From Pseudonocardia sp. CNS-004 (lineage in GTDB: Bacteria > Actinomycetota > Actinomycetes > Mycobacteriales > Pseudonocardiaceae): 64,000 bases of DNA. Positions 18,418 to 27,985 of the stretch are shown here, in pieces. A program made the translations under genes and the position numbers. The stretch's first letter is position 1, and every line of letters begins with the position of its first letter. The stretch spans positions 39,017 to 103,016 of the forward strand of contig MKJV01000081.1 of NCBI GenBank assembly GCA_001942185.1, read 5' to 3'. Below the pieces are notes generated by a model. It had not been told where the DNA came from. It ran no database searches and was given only the letters and a program-made list of their open reading frames with translations.

Positions 18418-20005
18418 ATGTTCGGTGCGAGGCGTTCGGTGGCGCTCGCCGCCGCGACGGCGGTGGTGCTCGCGGTGGCGGCATGCGGGTCGGGTGGGGC
18501 CGGAGGTGGGTCCGGTTCCGGGCCGACGCTCGTGATCGACTCGACGTTCGACCTGAAGACGGTCGACCCCGGCCGCGAGTACGAGCTCACCGGGCAGATG
18601 CTGACCCACGGCATGTACGAGACGCTGCTGACGTTCACGGGCGACGACCTCGCCACCCCGGCCCCGGGCTCGCGTCCTCCTACGAGCTGTCGCCCGACGC
18701 GAGGACGCTGACGCTGACGCTCGCCGCGGGCCGGGTGTTCTCCGACGGCAGCCCGGTGACGGCCGACGACGTGGTGTTCTCGCTGCAGCGGGTGATCGGC
18801 GTGAAGGGCAACCCGTCCTTCCTCCTCGACGGCGTGACCGTCGAGAAGAAGGACGACACGACGGTCGTCCTGACCAGCGCCGAGCCGAACGCGGCCCTGC
18901 CGTTCATCCTGCCGAACCCGGCGCTGTCGGTCGTCAACTCGGAGGTCGTCACGGCGAACGGCGGCACCACCGACGAGCAGGACGGCGCGGAGCAGTTCCT
19001 CAACACGACGTCCGCCGGATCCGGGCCCTACACGCTCGAGTCGCTCGACGTCGCCAGCCAGGCGGTGCTGGCGCGGAACCCCACGTACAACGGGCCCGCG
19101 AAGCCCGCCTACGAGAAGATCGTGATCCGCAACGTGCAGGCCGCCACCCAGGTACTGAACGTCCAGAAGGGCGACTCGCAGATCGCGCTCGACCTCTCCG
19201 GAGACCAGGTGAGCGGGCTCGACCAGGGCGAGCTGACCGTCACCAGCGGTGCCTCGGCCTACACGATCTTCCTGTTCCTCAACCAGGGCGCGGACATCTC
19301 GGCCACCACGAGCAACCCGCAGTACGTCTCGGCCGTGAAGAAGGCGATCGACCCCGCCGGCCTGCTCCAGGTCGCGGGCGAGGGATCGGTGCAGCCGGCA
19401 GGCATGATCCCGACCATGATCGCCGGGTCGCTCCCGGCGGCCGACGCACCGAAGCAGGACCTCGCCGGGGCCACCGCGGCCCTGGCCGCGAGCGGCGTCA
19501 GCGGCGCGCCGCCGAAGCTGGCGTACCCGAGCGATTTCACCCTCCTCGGCCTCAGCTTCCAGACCCTCGCCGAGCGGCTGCAGGCCCAGCTCGCCGCGGC
19601 CGGCATCACGGTGGACCTCGCACCCGCGCCGTGGCCACCGAGCTGGACAACTACCGGAGCGGCAAGGAGGAGATCGGGCTCTGGTACTGGGGGCCGGACT
19701 TCCCGGACCCGTCCAACTACCTCGCCTTCGCCCCCGACGGCCTGATCGGCAAGCGCGCGAACTGGCCCGCGAGCGCCGCACCCGACATCGACGCCGCCGC
19801 GAAGGCCGCAGCGGCGGCCGTCGACCCGGCCGAGCGCGCCCGGCTGTACCAGGACTTCCAGCGCAGCCTGAACGCGGGCGGGCCGTTCATCCCGCTCGTC
19901 CAGCCCGCCACCAACATCGTCACGGCCAAGTCGGTGACCGGGGCCGCCTACAACCCGATCTGGACGCTGGACCTCGGGGCCGTCGGTGCGGCCGCTGGTG
20001 AGTAG
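18418..20005 (+). CDS. ABC transporter substrate-binding lipoprotein, family 5 (two frameshifts)
   Basis: About 529 residues across three frames. The N-terminus has a signal peptide with lipobox VAAC at about residues 20-23. Family-5 features follow: DSTFDLKTVDPGREYELTGQ, YELSPDARTLTLTLAAGRVF, FSDGSPVTADDVVFSLQRVI and, near the end, IGLWYWGPDFPDPSNYLAF. Frames break near 18668 (ccccgggctcg, one G short) and near 19630 (gcgccgtggcc, expected gcgccggtggcc). It captures peptides or similar large solutes for the permeases and ATPases encoded at 19986-23494. Confidence 0.88.
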
Positions 20006-21023
20006 CCCACTCGCCCGTTACCTGGTGCGCCGGCTCGGGGTGTCTGCGCTGCTGATCGTCGGCGTCACGCTGGTGACGTTCGTGCTGACCAACCTCGTGC
20101 CCGGCGACCCCGTCGCGGCCAACCTCGGGCAGCGCGCGGCGGAGAACCCGGAGACCGTCGCGGCGTACCGCGCGCACTACGGGCTCGACCGGCCGCTGCC
20201 CGTCCAGTACGTGACGTACCTGGGCAACCTGGTGCAGGGCGATCTCGGCGAGTCGCAGCAGACGCACCGGCCGGTGCTCACCGACCTGCAGTCGGCGGTG
20301 CCGGCCACGCTGGAGATCGCGATCGGCGCGATCGTGCTGTCGGTGCTGATCGGGGTCGGGTTCGGCGTGGTCGCGGCCGTGCGGCGCGGGCAGCTCGCCG
20401 ACAGCGCGCTGCGGGTGGTGTCGCTGGTCGGGATCTCGGTGCCGACGTTCTGGCTCGCGCTGGTCGCGTTCTACGTCTTCTCGTTCCAGCTGGACCTCGC
20501 GCCCGGCTCGGGGCGTCTCGCGCCCGCCACGACACCGCCACCGCACGTCACCGGCCTCTACACGCTGGACTCCCTGCTGGCGGGGGAGTGGGAGACGTTC
20601 GGCGACGCGCTCGCCCACCTGATGCTGCCCACGCTGGTGTTGACGCTCTACACCGTCGGACTGCTCACCCGGTTCACCCGCTCCGCCGTGCTGGAGGTGC
20701 TGGAGCAGGACTACGTCCGGTCGGCGCGCGCCAAGGGCCTGCCCGGCCGGACCGTGCTCTTCCGCTACGTGCTCCGGGCGGCGATGGTGCCGATCCTGAC
20801 GGTCGTCGGGCTCGCGTTCGGCGCGCTGTTGTCGGGCACCGTGCTGGTGGAGGAGATCTTCGCGTGGCCCGGGCTCGGGTCCTACGCCTACCAGGCCGCC
20901 TCGCACCTCGACCTGCCGGCCGTGATGGGCGTCGGGCTGCTCGTCGGCGTCATCTACCTGGTGATCAACCTGGTCGTCGACCTGCTCTACGGGGCGATCG
21001 ACCCGCGGGTCCGCGTGCAATGA
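19986..21023 (+). CDS. ABC transporter permease, DppB type
   Basis: A 345-residue permease with six membrane segments. ARYLVRRLGVSALLIVGVTLVTF is the typical N-terminus, followed by VPGDPVAANLG, HYGLDRPLPVQYVTYLGNLVQGDLGES and the coupling loop DYVRSARAKGLPGRTVLFRYVLR, all standard for DppB/OppB. Two starts fit: GTG 19986 and GTG 19998; both overlap the end of the binding protein. It pairs with the DppC-type permease that follows with an ATGA overlap. Confidence 0.9.
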   Translation: MRPLVSSPLARYLVRRLGVSALLIVGVTLVTFVLTNLVPGDPVAANLGQRAAENPETVAAYRAHYGLDRPLPVQYVTYLGNLVQGDLGESQQTHRPVLTDLQSAVPATLEIAIGAIVLSVLIGVGFGVVAAVRRGQLADSALRVVSLVGISVPTFWLALVAFYVFSFQLDLAPGSGRLAPATTPPPHVTGLYTLDSLLAGEWETFGDALAHLMLPTLVLTLYTVGLLTRFTRSAVLEVLEQDYVRSARAKGLPGRTVLFRYVLRAAMVPILTVVGLAFGALLSGTVLVEEIFAWPGLGSYAYQAASHLDLPAVMGVGLLVGVIYLVINLVVDLLYGAIDPRVRVQ

Positions 21024-21867
21024 GGATCCGCATCCCCCAGGCCTGCGCACCCCGCTGGGCGTCACGGGCGCCGCGGTGGCGCTGGTGTGGATCGTGGTCG
21101 CCGTGCTGGGCCCGGCGCTGTGGCCCTACGACCCGCTGATCCAGGACTTCCCGCGCCTGGACGCGCCGAGCGCGGCCCACTGGTTCGGCACCGACGAGCT
21201 CGGCCGGGACGTCTTCACCCGGGTGCTGGCCGGCGCGCGCGTCACGATGCCGCTGGCGGTCCTGCTCGTCGGGCTGTCCGTGGCGATCGGCGGAGTGCTC
21301 GGGCTCGCGGCCGGGTTCTTCGGGCGCTGGGTCGGCGAGACCGTGATGCGCCTGACCGACCTCGTGATGGCGTTCCCGACCGTCATCCTGGCGATGGTCG
21401 TCGCCGCGTCGCTGGGTGCGAGCCTGCTGAACGCCGTGCTGGCGGCGCTGGTCGTGTCGTGGCCGGCCTACGCGCGGGTCACGCGCGGGCTGGTGGTCGG
21501 CATCCGGGAGGCCGACTACGTGCTGGCCGACCGGCTGCTCGGCTTCTCACCGCTGCGATCGCTGCGCACCGACATCGTCCCGATGGTCACCGGGCCCGTG
21601 CTGATCCTCGCCAGCCTCGACATCGGCACGGCCACGCTCCTGCTCTCCGGGCTGTCGTTCCTCGGCCTGGGCGCGAAGCCGCCCACCGCGGAGTGGGGCT
21701 CGATGGTGGCGGCGGCGATCCAGAACTTCGACTCCTGGTGGCTGGGTGTCTTCCCCGGCCTCGCGATCCTCACCGTGGTGATGGCGTTCAACTTCCTGGG
21801 CGACGCGCTGCGCGACGCCCTCGACCCGCGCACGGCGGGCGAGCTGGGCAAGGCGGAGACCCGATGA
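21020..21867 (+). CDS. ABC transporter permease, DppC type (frameshifted near start)
   Basis: About 282 residues. ATG 21020 overlaps the DppB stop. The first seven codons (MRIRIPQ) are in one frame; the rest begins LRTPLGVTGAAVALVW in another, with one base missing near 21040 (caggcctgcg). The main body shows HWFGTDELGRDVFTRVLAGAR, the DppC/OppC hallmark, the helix region LTDLVMAFPTVILAMVVA and the coupling loop EADYVLADRLLGFSPLRSL. A scan from the longest unbroken frame would wrongly start at 21076, after the first helix has begun. Confidence 0.88.
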
Positions 21868-22679
21868 CCGCCCTGGAGATCAAGGGCCTGACACTGCGCA
21901 TCGGCGACGCCGAGATCCTGCGCGGCGTGGACCTCGACCTGGAAGCGGGTCGGATCCAGGGCCTCGCGGGGGAGTCGGGTTCGGGCAAGACGATGACCGG
22001 GCTGGCCGTGATGGGCCTCCTGCCGGCGCGTTCCCACGTCGGGGGCACGATCACCTACGGCGGCCGCGACCTGCTCGCGCTCACCCCGCGGCAGTTGGGC
22101 GACCTGCGCGGCACCGAGATCGCCATGGTGTTCCAGGACCCCTCGACGAGCCTGCACCCCATGCTGTCGGTCGGCGCGCAGCTCACCGACCACCTCCGTC
22201 ACCACCTGCGGCTCGACCGGGCCGCGGCCCGCGCCCGCGCCGTCGAGCTGCTCGAACGGGTGCGGATCCCGGACCCCGCGGGCGCCCTGCGCCGCTTCGC
22301 CCACCAGTTCTCCGGCGGGCAGCGCCAGCGCATCGCGATCGCCATCGCGCTGGCCTGCTCCCCGACCGTGCTCATCGCCGACGAGCCCACCACCGCGCTC
22401 GACGTCACGGTCCAGGCCGGGGTGCTGCACCTGTTGCGCGACCTGGCCGGCGAGATGGGCCTCGCCGTGCTGATGGTGACCCACGACCTCGGTGTGATGA
22501 GCGCGGTGGCCGACCGGGTGGCCGTGATGCGCGACGGCGAGGTCGTGGAGAACGGGGACCGCCACCAGGTGTTCACCGCGCCCGCGCACCCCTACACGGC
22601 GTCGCTGCTCGCGAGCCTGCCCGGCGCCACCGGCGGCGTCCGGTCCCTCGACGACGTACGTGCGCTGGAGGAGTCGTGA
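21864..22679 (+). CDS. ABC transporter ATP-binding protein, DppD/OppD type
   Basis: A 271-residue ATPase overlapping the DppC stop by four bases. Walker A is GESGSGKT, Q-loop MVFQDPSTSLHPML, signature FSGGQRQRIAIAIAL, Walker B VLIADEPTTALDVTVQ and switch His MVTHDLGV. The final segment HPYTASLLASLPG is the start of the oligopeptide-type C-terminal extension, but the usual 4Fe-4S or long Cys-rich tail is absent. It forms the motor heterodimer with the next gene. Confidence 0.92.
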   Translation: MTALEIKGLTLRIGDAEILRGVDLDLEAGRIQGLAGESGSGKTMTGLAVMGLLPARSHVGGTITYGGRDLLALTPRQLGDLRGTEIAMVFQDPSTSLHPMLSVGAQLTDHLRHHLRLDRAAARARAVELLERVRIPDPAGALRRFAHQFSGGQRQRIAIAIALACSPTVLIADEPTTALDVTVQAGVLHLLRDLAGEMGLAVLMVTHDLGVMSAVADRVAVMRDGEVVENGDRHQVFTAPAHPYTASLLASLPGATGGVRSLDDVRALEES

Positions 22680-23494
22680 GTCTGCTCGAGGTCGAGGGCC
22701 TGGAGGTGGTCTACCGCGGCCGGCAGCCGTACGTGCGTCGACGGCATCGACCTGGCCGTGGGCGCCGGGGAGGTGCTTGGCCTCGTCGGCGAGTCGGGCT
22801 GCGGCAAGTCGACGGTGGCGCGGGCCATCTGCGGCCTCGTCGCGCCGGCCGCGGGCACCGTGTCGTTCGACGGCACCCCGGTCGCGCCGCTCGGGCTGCG
22901 CCGCCGCCCCGTCGCGTTGACCCGGATCCAGATGGTGTTCCAGGACCCGTACGGCTCGCTGCACCCGCGCCGGCCGGTCGGCGTCCAGATCGGTGACGGC
23001 GTGCGGGCGGCCGTCGCCCGCGGCGCCGAAGCGTCCGAGCCGGGGTGGTGGCTGCAACGGGTCGGGCTGGACCGCGGGGCCGCGCGCCGCTACCCGCACG
23101 AGTTCTCCGGCGGCCAGCGCCAGCGGATCGCGATCGCCAGGGCCCTCGCCGCCCGCCCCGACCTCCTCATCGGCGACGAGCCGATCTCCGCGCTCGACGC
23201 CTCCACCCAGGCGATCATCGCCGCGCTCATGCGCGACCTGGCCGTCGATGCCGGTGCGGGCCTGCTGTTCATCTCGCACGACCTCACCGTCGTACGGCTG
23301 ATCGCCGACCGGCTGGCCGTGATGTACCGGGGGCGGATCGTCGAGTCCGGGCCGGCCCACACGATCTGGGACGACCCGCAGCACCCCTACACCCGGGCGC
23401 TCCTGGCCGCCGTCCCCCTGCCCGACGGTCCGGGACGATGCCGGAGCCGCCGGTGGACGGGGTGCAGTTCTCGCTGGAGCCGGTACTGCGATAG
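22676..23494 (+). CDS. ABC transporter ATP-binding protein, DppF/OppF type (frameshifted)
   Basis: About 272 residues over three frames. The first 25 codons (LLEVEGLEVVYRGRQPYV) are followed by a frame change near 22735 that fits the loss of two bases (gtgcgtcgac, expected gtgcgcgtcgac). The main frame has Walker A GESGCGKST, IQMVFQDPYGSLHPRRPV, signature FSGGQRQRIAIARAL, Walker B LLIGDEPISALDAS and ISHDLTVV. A second change near 23440 (ccgggacgatg, one G short) restores the tail MPEPPVDGVQFSLEPVLR. It is the last gene of the 18.4-23.5 kb operon. Confidence 0.86.
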
Positions 23495-23623
23495 CCCGAG
23501 GGCCGCCTCGATGGCGCTTCGCGACTCCCGACCGCGGGCCTCTGCTGCCCCGCCGGGTCACATCGCGGGCAACCCAAGCCCTGCCCTGCCGGCGCTGCGC
23601 CAGCGGGGATCCTCTCGGTCGAT

Positions 23624-23673
23624 CAAGGGGAAATGGTCGCCAGTCGATCTCCTGCAGCGACCATCAGCCCTTG
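23624..23673. terminator. Long imperfect inverted repeat downstream of the dipeptide operon
   Basis: CAAGGG and ATGGTCGC on the left arm pair with GCGACCAT and CCCTTG on the right arm, separated by a symmetrical 3x3 internal loop (gaa/cag) and a 16-base apical loop. This gives 14 paired positions. It sits 130 bases after the last operon gene and could be a terminator, a structured small RNA or one member of an intergenic repeat family. Terminator is my default because both flanking genes point towards it. Confidence 0.5.
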
Positions 23674-23838
23674 GCCAACGCCGCTCGGGTCGGATTCGGT
23701 GGCGCTGCCGCCCGGGGGCGGAGCGGTTCGGGCTGCGGTGGGCGCGCCCGGTCACCCTCGACACCTGATGTCATCCCATCCCCGCCCAGGGCTTCGGGTG
23801 TGGGCACCTGCGTCGGCACCCGGCCCGCGCGTGAGAGA

Positions 23839-23863
23839 CGTGGCTGGGTGGGGTTCACTACCG
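23839..23863 (+). repeat. 25-base intergenic element, copy A
   Basis: This stretch (starting CGTGGCTGGGTG, ending CACTACCG) matches 56093-56117 at 22 of 25 positions in the same orientation. Both copies lie in the only two long gene-free stretches of the window. Significance in such GC-rich DNA is moderate; the identical CACTACCG end and the location argue for common origin. Confidence 0.4.
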
Positions 23864-23921
23864 GGCCCTGAGGTGCGAGTCGGATCGAGCGGGTCGACAG
23901 CGTGCGGTGGTACCGGGGGCT

Positions 23922-24446
23922 TCAGGAGAAGGTCCACCTCGTAGCGCCGTGGGGTTCGGCGGTGGCGACGCCCACGGCCGTCCGGAGCGTGAAGCGGTAG
24001 AGGTGCCACGGGGGCGGCCCGGCGCTGGGTGCGCTGAAGGGGGCGGTGAGCCCGCCCTCGCCGTCGGACTCGGCGGGCCAGCCTTCGGCGGCATAGTGCG
24101 CGGCGAGCCGTTCGACGGTTCCGACGTCGGTGACGCGGTGGGCCTCTCCTTCCATGGTCAGGTCGAGGCCGGGGATGCGCACGGAGATCGTGCAGGCCGG
24201 GTTGGCGGCCAGGTTGTGGGACTTGCGGGTGCCGGGCCCGCTGGTGAAGTAGATCTCGCCCTCGTGCCATCCCGCCCCGATCCCCGAGGAGTGGGGGCGG
24301 CCGTCCGGGCTCGCGGTGCCGAGGAAGACCGGGATCTCCATCTTGGTGAAGCTCGCGGGCAGGACGTCGCGCGCCCTGCTCCACGGCAGGGCGTCGTTGC
24401 CGTAGCGGTCGAGGTTCGTGGCGGCGGTGGGCTCGTGTTCGCTCAT
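23922..24446 (-). CDS. Pyridoxamine 5'-phosphate oxidase-like, FMN/F420-binding family protein
   Basis: A 174-residue split-barrel protein. PVFLGTASPDGRPHSSGIGAGWHEGEIYFTS is the characteristic flavin/F420-binding barrel, followed by TRKSHNLAANPACTISVRIPGLDLTMEGEAHRV. These proteins reduce small substrates with FMN or F420, or bind heme. The exact cofactor cannot be read from sequence alone. I chose ATG 24446 because the longer frame (to 24512) adds a segment without family character. It is divergent from the DUF1326 gene. Confidence 0.82.
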   Translation of the reverse strand: MSEHEPTAATNLDRYGNDALPWSRARDVLPASFTKMEIPVFLGTASPDGRPHSSGIGAGWHEGEIYFTSGPGTRKSHNLAANPACTISVRIPGLDLTMEGEAHRVTDVGTVERLAAHYAAEGWPAESDGEGGLTAPFSAPSAGPPPWHLYRFTLRTAVGVATAEPHGATRWTFS

Positions 24447-24550
24447 GGGGAGGTGACTCGGGTGGCGCGCGGAACTCATCGCCGCGACGATCGCTTGACC
24501 GGCCAACATCACCGGACAACACTTGCTGGCCCCTTCGAGAGGGGGTCGAC

Positions 24551-25153
24551 ATGGCCTGGTCCATTCGCGGTCGCTACTTCGAGAACTGCTCGTGCGACAT
24601 GCCCTGCCCCTGCACCGTCTCGCTCGATGCCGGCGCCGACAAGGAGCGGTGCAACGCGGTGCTCGCCTTCCACGTGGACTCCGGTGACGTCGAGGGCATC
24701 GACGTCAGCGACGTGACCGTCGTCGTCGTGGCCGACGCTCCGCAGGTGATGACCGAGGGCAACTGGACGCTCGCGCTCGTGGTGGACGAACGGGCCAGTG
24801 ACGAGCAGCTCCAGAAGCTGGGTGCGGTGTTCGGCGGTGAGCTGGGCGGCCCGATGGAGGCGCTCGCGCCGCTCGTCGGCGAGGTGCTCGGCGTGGAGCG
24901 GATGCGCATCGAGATCGACGAGGGGAACGGGCACCACCGGCTGACCGCCGGGGACGCGCTCGAGGTGGAGGTCGACGACGTCGTCCCGTTCGGGGTCGAG
25001 AGCGGGACGCCCGCGCGACTCGTCGACGTGTTCCACCCCGCGGGCAGCGACCTCACGGTGGGGAAGGGAGGATCGCGGGTCGGGGTCCTCGGCCTCGAGT
25101 GGAGTCAGGGAGGCACGTCGGGGTTCTCCGCGCCGTTCGCCTGGTCCGGCTAG
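24551..25153 (+). CDS. DUF1326 domain-containing protein
   Basis: A 200-residue cytoplasmic protein. The N-terminal block YFENCSCDMPCPC, with four closely spaced Cys, defines DUF1326; GNWTLALVVDE, LGAVFGG and ALEVEVDDVVPFGVESG are further family positions. The Cys cluster suggests metal binding, but no reaction is known to me. Its TAG is immediately followed by the ATG of a DUF2182 membrane protein, a recurrent pairing, so the two probably work together. ATG 24551 follows CGAGAGGGGGTCGAC, a good ribosome binding site. Confidence 0.88.
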   Translation: MAWSIRGRYFENCSCDMPCPCTVSLDAGADKERCNAVLAFHVDSGDVEGIDVSDVTVVVVADAPQVMTEGNWTLALVVDERASDEQLQKLGAVFGGELGGPMEALAPLVGEVLGVERMRIEIDEGNGHHRLTAGDALEVEVDDVVPFGVESGTPARLVDVFHPAGSDLTVGKGGSRVGVLGLEWSQGGTSGFSAPFAWSG

Positions 25154-25944
25154 ATGGGCGCGCCGGGCATCCCGGTCCGGTCGGGCCGGCTGCCGACGAT
25201 CTCGGTGCTGCTGGCCCTCGCCGCGGTGTGCTGGGTCCTCGTGGTGCTGCAGATGGGCACCGGCGGCGACCCGGGCACGCTCGGGTTCTTCGTCGGCATG
25301 TGGATCCTGATGATGGCCGCGATGATGCTCCCGTCGGTCTGGCCGACGGTGCTCGTGTACCGCCGGTTGGAGGTCGTGCGGCGCGAGGGCGGCAAGCCCG
25401 GGGTGCCGATGGGGCCGGGGCTGCTCCTGGCCGGTTACCTGGCTGCGTGGACCGTTGCCGGTCTCGTCGGCTTCGCGGTCCTCCAGGCGGGACGGGTCGC
25501 CCGGATCGACGCGCTGAGCTGGGACCGGTCCGGCCCGGTCGTGGCGGGCGGCGTGATCGTCGCGGCCGCGGTGTACCAGCTGACGCCGCTGAAGGACGTC
25601 TGCCTGCGCCATTGCCGTGGCCCGTTCGGTTTCCTGCTCGAGCACTGGCGCCCGGGTCCGCTGGGCGCGTCCGGATGGGCGCCCGGCACGGGGTCTGGTG
25701 CATCGGCTGCTGCTGGGCGTTGATGGCGTCGTTGTTCGCGCTCGGGGTCATGAGCATTCCGTGGATGGTCGTGATCGCCGCCTTCATCGCGGCGGAGAAG
25801 CTGCTGCCGTGGCGCCGGGCCGCCACGACCACGGTGACCATCGCGCTGCTGGTGCTCGGCCTCGCGGTGGCGCTCGTTCCCGAACGGGTGCCGGGACTGA
25901 TGGCCCCGCAGGACGGGATGCACCAGATGGAGATGACGAGCTGA
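25154..25944 (+). CDS. DUF2182 metal-binding membrane protein (frameshifted)
   Basis: About 263 residues with some six membrane segments. WILMMAAMMLPSVWPTVL is the Met-rich DUF2182 helix; YQLTPLKDVCLRHCRGPFGF and, in the second frame, GVWCIGCCWALMASLFALG carry the conserved Cys/His set predicted to bind metal. One base is missing near 25685 (gcgcgtccggatggg). It starts directly after the DUF1326 stop and forms an operon with it. It converges with tctA, leaving only four bases between the stops. Role unknown; metal handling is an inference from the residues. Confidence 0.85.
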
Positions 25945-25948
25945 GCCG

Positions 25949-27494
25949 TCAGTCCTCGTCCCCCACGGCGAGCCGGTCGACCTCCGTCTTGCGGCCGCGG
26001 GCCCGGGCCAACAGCCGCGGAAGGTGCGGCAGCAGGAACGCGGCCAGTGCGAGCGCGAGGATGACGGCGGAGAGCGGTCGGGTGACGAACACCGACCAGT
26101 CGTCGTTGGACGCGGTGAGGGCCCGGCGCAGCTGGCTCTCCAGGTTCGGGCCGAGGATCGCGCCGAGGATGACCGGGGCGATCGGGAAGCCGTACATGCG
26201 CAGGGCCAGCCCGATCGCGCCGATGCCGTAGGCGATGAGGATGTCGATCGGGTTCCCGGAGACCGAGAAGACCCCCAACGTGGCGAAGACGAGGATCCCC
26301 GCGTAGAGCGCGGGCCGCGGGATCTGCAGGACCTTCACCCACACGCGGATGAGCGGCAGGTTCAGCGCCAGCAGCATGACGTTGCCGATGTAGAGCGAGG
26401 CGATCAGCGCCCAGACGAGGTCGCTGGACGTGTCGAACAGCTGCGGGCCCGGCTGGAGGTTGAAGATCTGGAAGGCCGCGATCAGGACCGCGGCCGTGGC
26501 GGACGTCGGGAGGCCGAGGGTGAGGAGCGGGACGAGCACACCGGAGAAGGACGCGTTGTTGGCCGCCTCCGGGCCCGCGACCCCCTCGATCGCGCCCTTG
26601 CCGAACTGGTCCCGTCCGCGGGAGCGGCGCTTCTCGTAGCTGTAGCTGAGGAACGTCGCAGCTCCGCCCCACCGGACGGCAGCACGCCGAACGGGAAGCC
26701 GAACGACGCGCCGCGCAGCCACGGCGCCCACGAGCGGCGCCAGTCGTCGCGGCTCATCCAGGCGATGCTGCCCTTCTCCGGCGGCGCAGCTCCGCCAGGC
26801 GGCCGGGCCGGGTGCGGCCCTTGACCAGGACGTACAGTGTCTCGCCGATCGCGTACAGGCCGATGATCAGCGTGACCTCGTCGATGCCGTCGAAGAGCAC
26901 GGGCTGGCCGAAGGTGAGCCGCGGCTGCCCCGACAGCGCGTCGAGCCCGATGATCCCGATCGTCATCCCCAGCGCCAGGGACAGCAGCCCGCGCACCATC
27001 GAGCGCCCGACGAGCGCCGTGACCGAGACGAGGGAGAGCACCATCAGCGCGGCGTAGTCCGCAGCCGTGACGGTGCTGGCGAGCCGGCCGAGGGGCACCG
27101 CGACGACGGTGAGCAGCAGTGTCGAGATCGTGCCGGCGACGAACGAGCCGATGGCCGCCGTGGCGAGCGCCTGCCGGGCGCGCCCGGCCTTCGCCATGAG
27201 GTGGCCCTCCATGGCCGTCGCGACCGACGCCGACTCGCCCGGGGTGTTGAGCAGGATCGACGTGGTGGAGCCGCCGTACATCGCGCCGTAGTAGATGCCG
27301 GCGAACAGGATGAACGCCCCGGCGGGTTCGTCCATCTGGAACGTCACGGGCAGCAGGAGGGCGATCGTCACCGCGGGGCCGATCCCGGGCAGCACGCCGA
27401 CCAGCGTGCCGAGGGTGACGCCGAGCGCGGCGAACAGCAGGTTGCCCGGGGTCAGGACGGTGGCGAAGCCGCCCAGCAGGTCGTCGAGGATCAC
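25949..27494 (-). CDS. tctA: Tripartite tricarboxylate transporter permease TctA (two frameshifts)
   Basis: About 515 residues, the large membrane subunit of the Tct family. The first frame has VLPGIGPAVTIALLLPVTF and YYGAMYGGSTTSILLNTPGE, the two conserved substrate-site motifs. A middle frame gives SIAWMSRDDWRRSWAPWLRG and FGVLPSGGAE; the last has LTLGLPTSATAAVLIAAF, the matching C-terminal repeat. One base is missing near 26785 and one near 26661 (GGAExATFLSY). GTG 27494 overlaps the tctB stop. With TctB and the binding protein TctC it imports a di- or tricarboxylate in symport with cations. Confidence 0.9.
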
Positions 27495-27985
27495 AGGGGG
27501 AGCACCCCCGAGGGCAGCGAGATCCCGAGCATCCGCGAGAACACGAAGTACACCGCCAGGCTGAGCAGCACCCCGACGACCATGTCGCGCCGGTAGTGGG
27601 TGGAGCCGAGCGCGGCGGCGGCCCCGATGAAGAAGAGGGCGGTGCTGAGGGCGTAGCCCAGCGGGTAGAGCACGTAGACGTAGACCACCAGGAGGACCGC
27701 GAGGACGGCCAGCCGCTTGCCGTGCGCGAGCCGCTCGGTGCTGTCGTCCGGCGCGCCGCTCGCGACCGACCGGATCCGGCTCGCCAGGTAGAGCACACCG
27801 AGTACGAGCCACAGCACGCCGAGAGCGGTGGGGAAGAAGCGTGGCCCCTGCGGGCTCAGGTCGCCTCGGACGCCCAGTCCTTCGGTGAGTACGAGGGCAC
27901 CGAGCAAGAGGATCACCGCGGCGAACGCCAGCTGCGCCCATGACGCCGCGGGCCGGGTGGCCTCCTCGACGTCGGGGCTCGTCAC
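27491..27985 (-). CDS. tctB: Tripartite tricarboxylate transporter small subunit TctB
   Basis: A 164-residue protein with four membrane helices (LAFAAVILLLGALVLTEGL, FFPTALGVLWLVLGVLYLA, LAVLAVLLVVYVYVLYPLGY, MVVGVLLSLAVYFVFSRMLG). SPQGPRFFPTALG is the family signature, and the end LGISLPSGVL is typical. GTG 27985 overlaps the tctC stop and its own stop overlaps the tctA GTG, so the three genes are translationally coupled. Confidence 0.88.
   Translation of the reverse strand: MTSPDVEEATRPAASWAQLAFAAVILLLGALVLTEGLGVRGDLSPQGPRFFPTALGVLWLVLGVLYLASRIRSVASGAPDDSTERLAHGKRLAVLAVLLVVYVYVLYPLGYALSTALFFIGAAAALGSTHYRRDMVVGVLLSLAVYFVFSRMLGISLPSGVLPL

Larger units (their letters stand above)
23495..23921. 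other. Gene-free stretch with strong hairpin and a shared 25-base element
   Basis: No convincing gene is present in these 427 bases. Open frames here lack ribosome binding sites and recognisable domains. The stretch holds an extended inverted repeat at 23624-23673 and, at 23839-23863, a 25-base sequence that recurs at 56093-56117 with 22 identities. The shared element suggests remnants of a dispersed repeat. The genes on both sides converge on it, so terminator function is also expected here. Confidence 0.5.
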
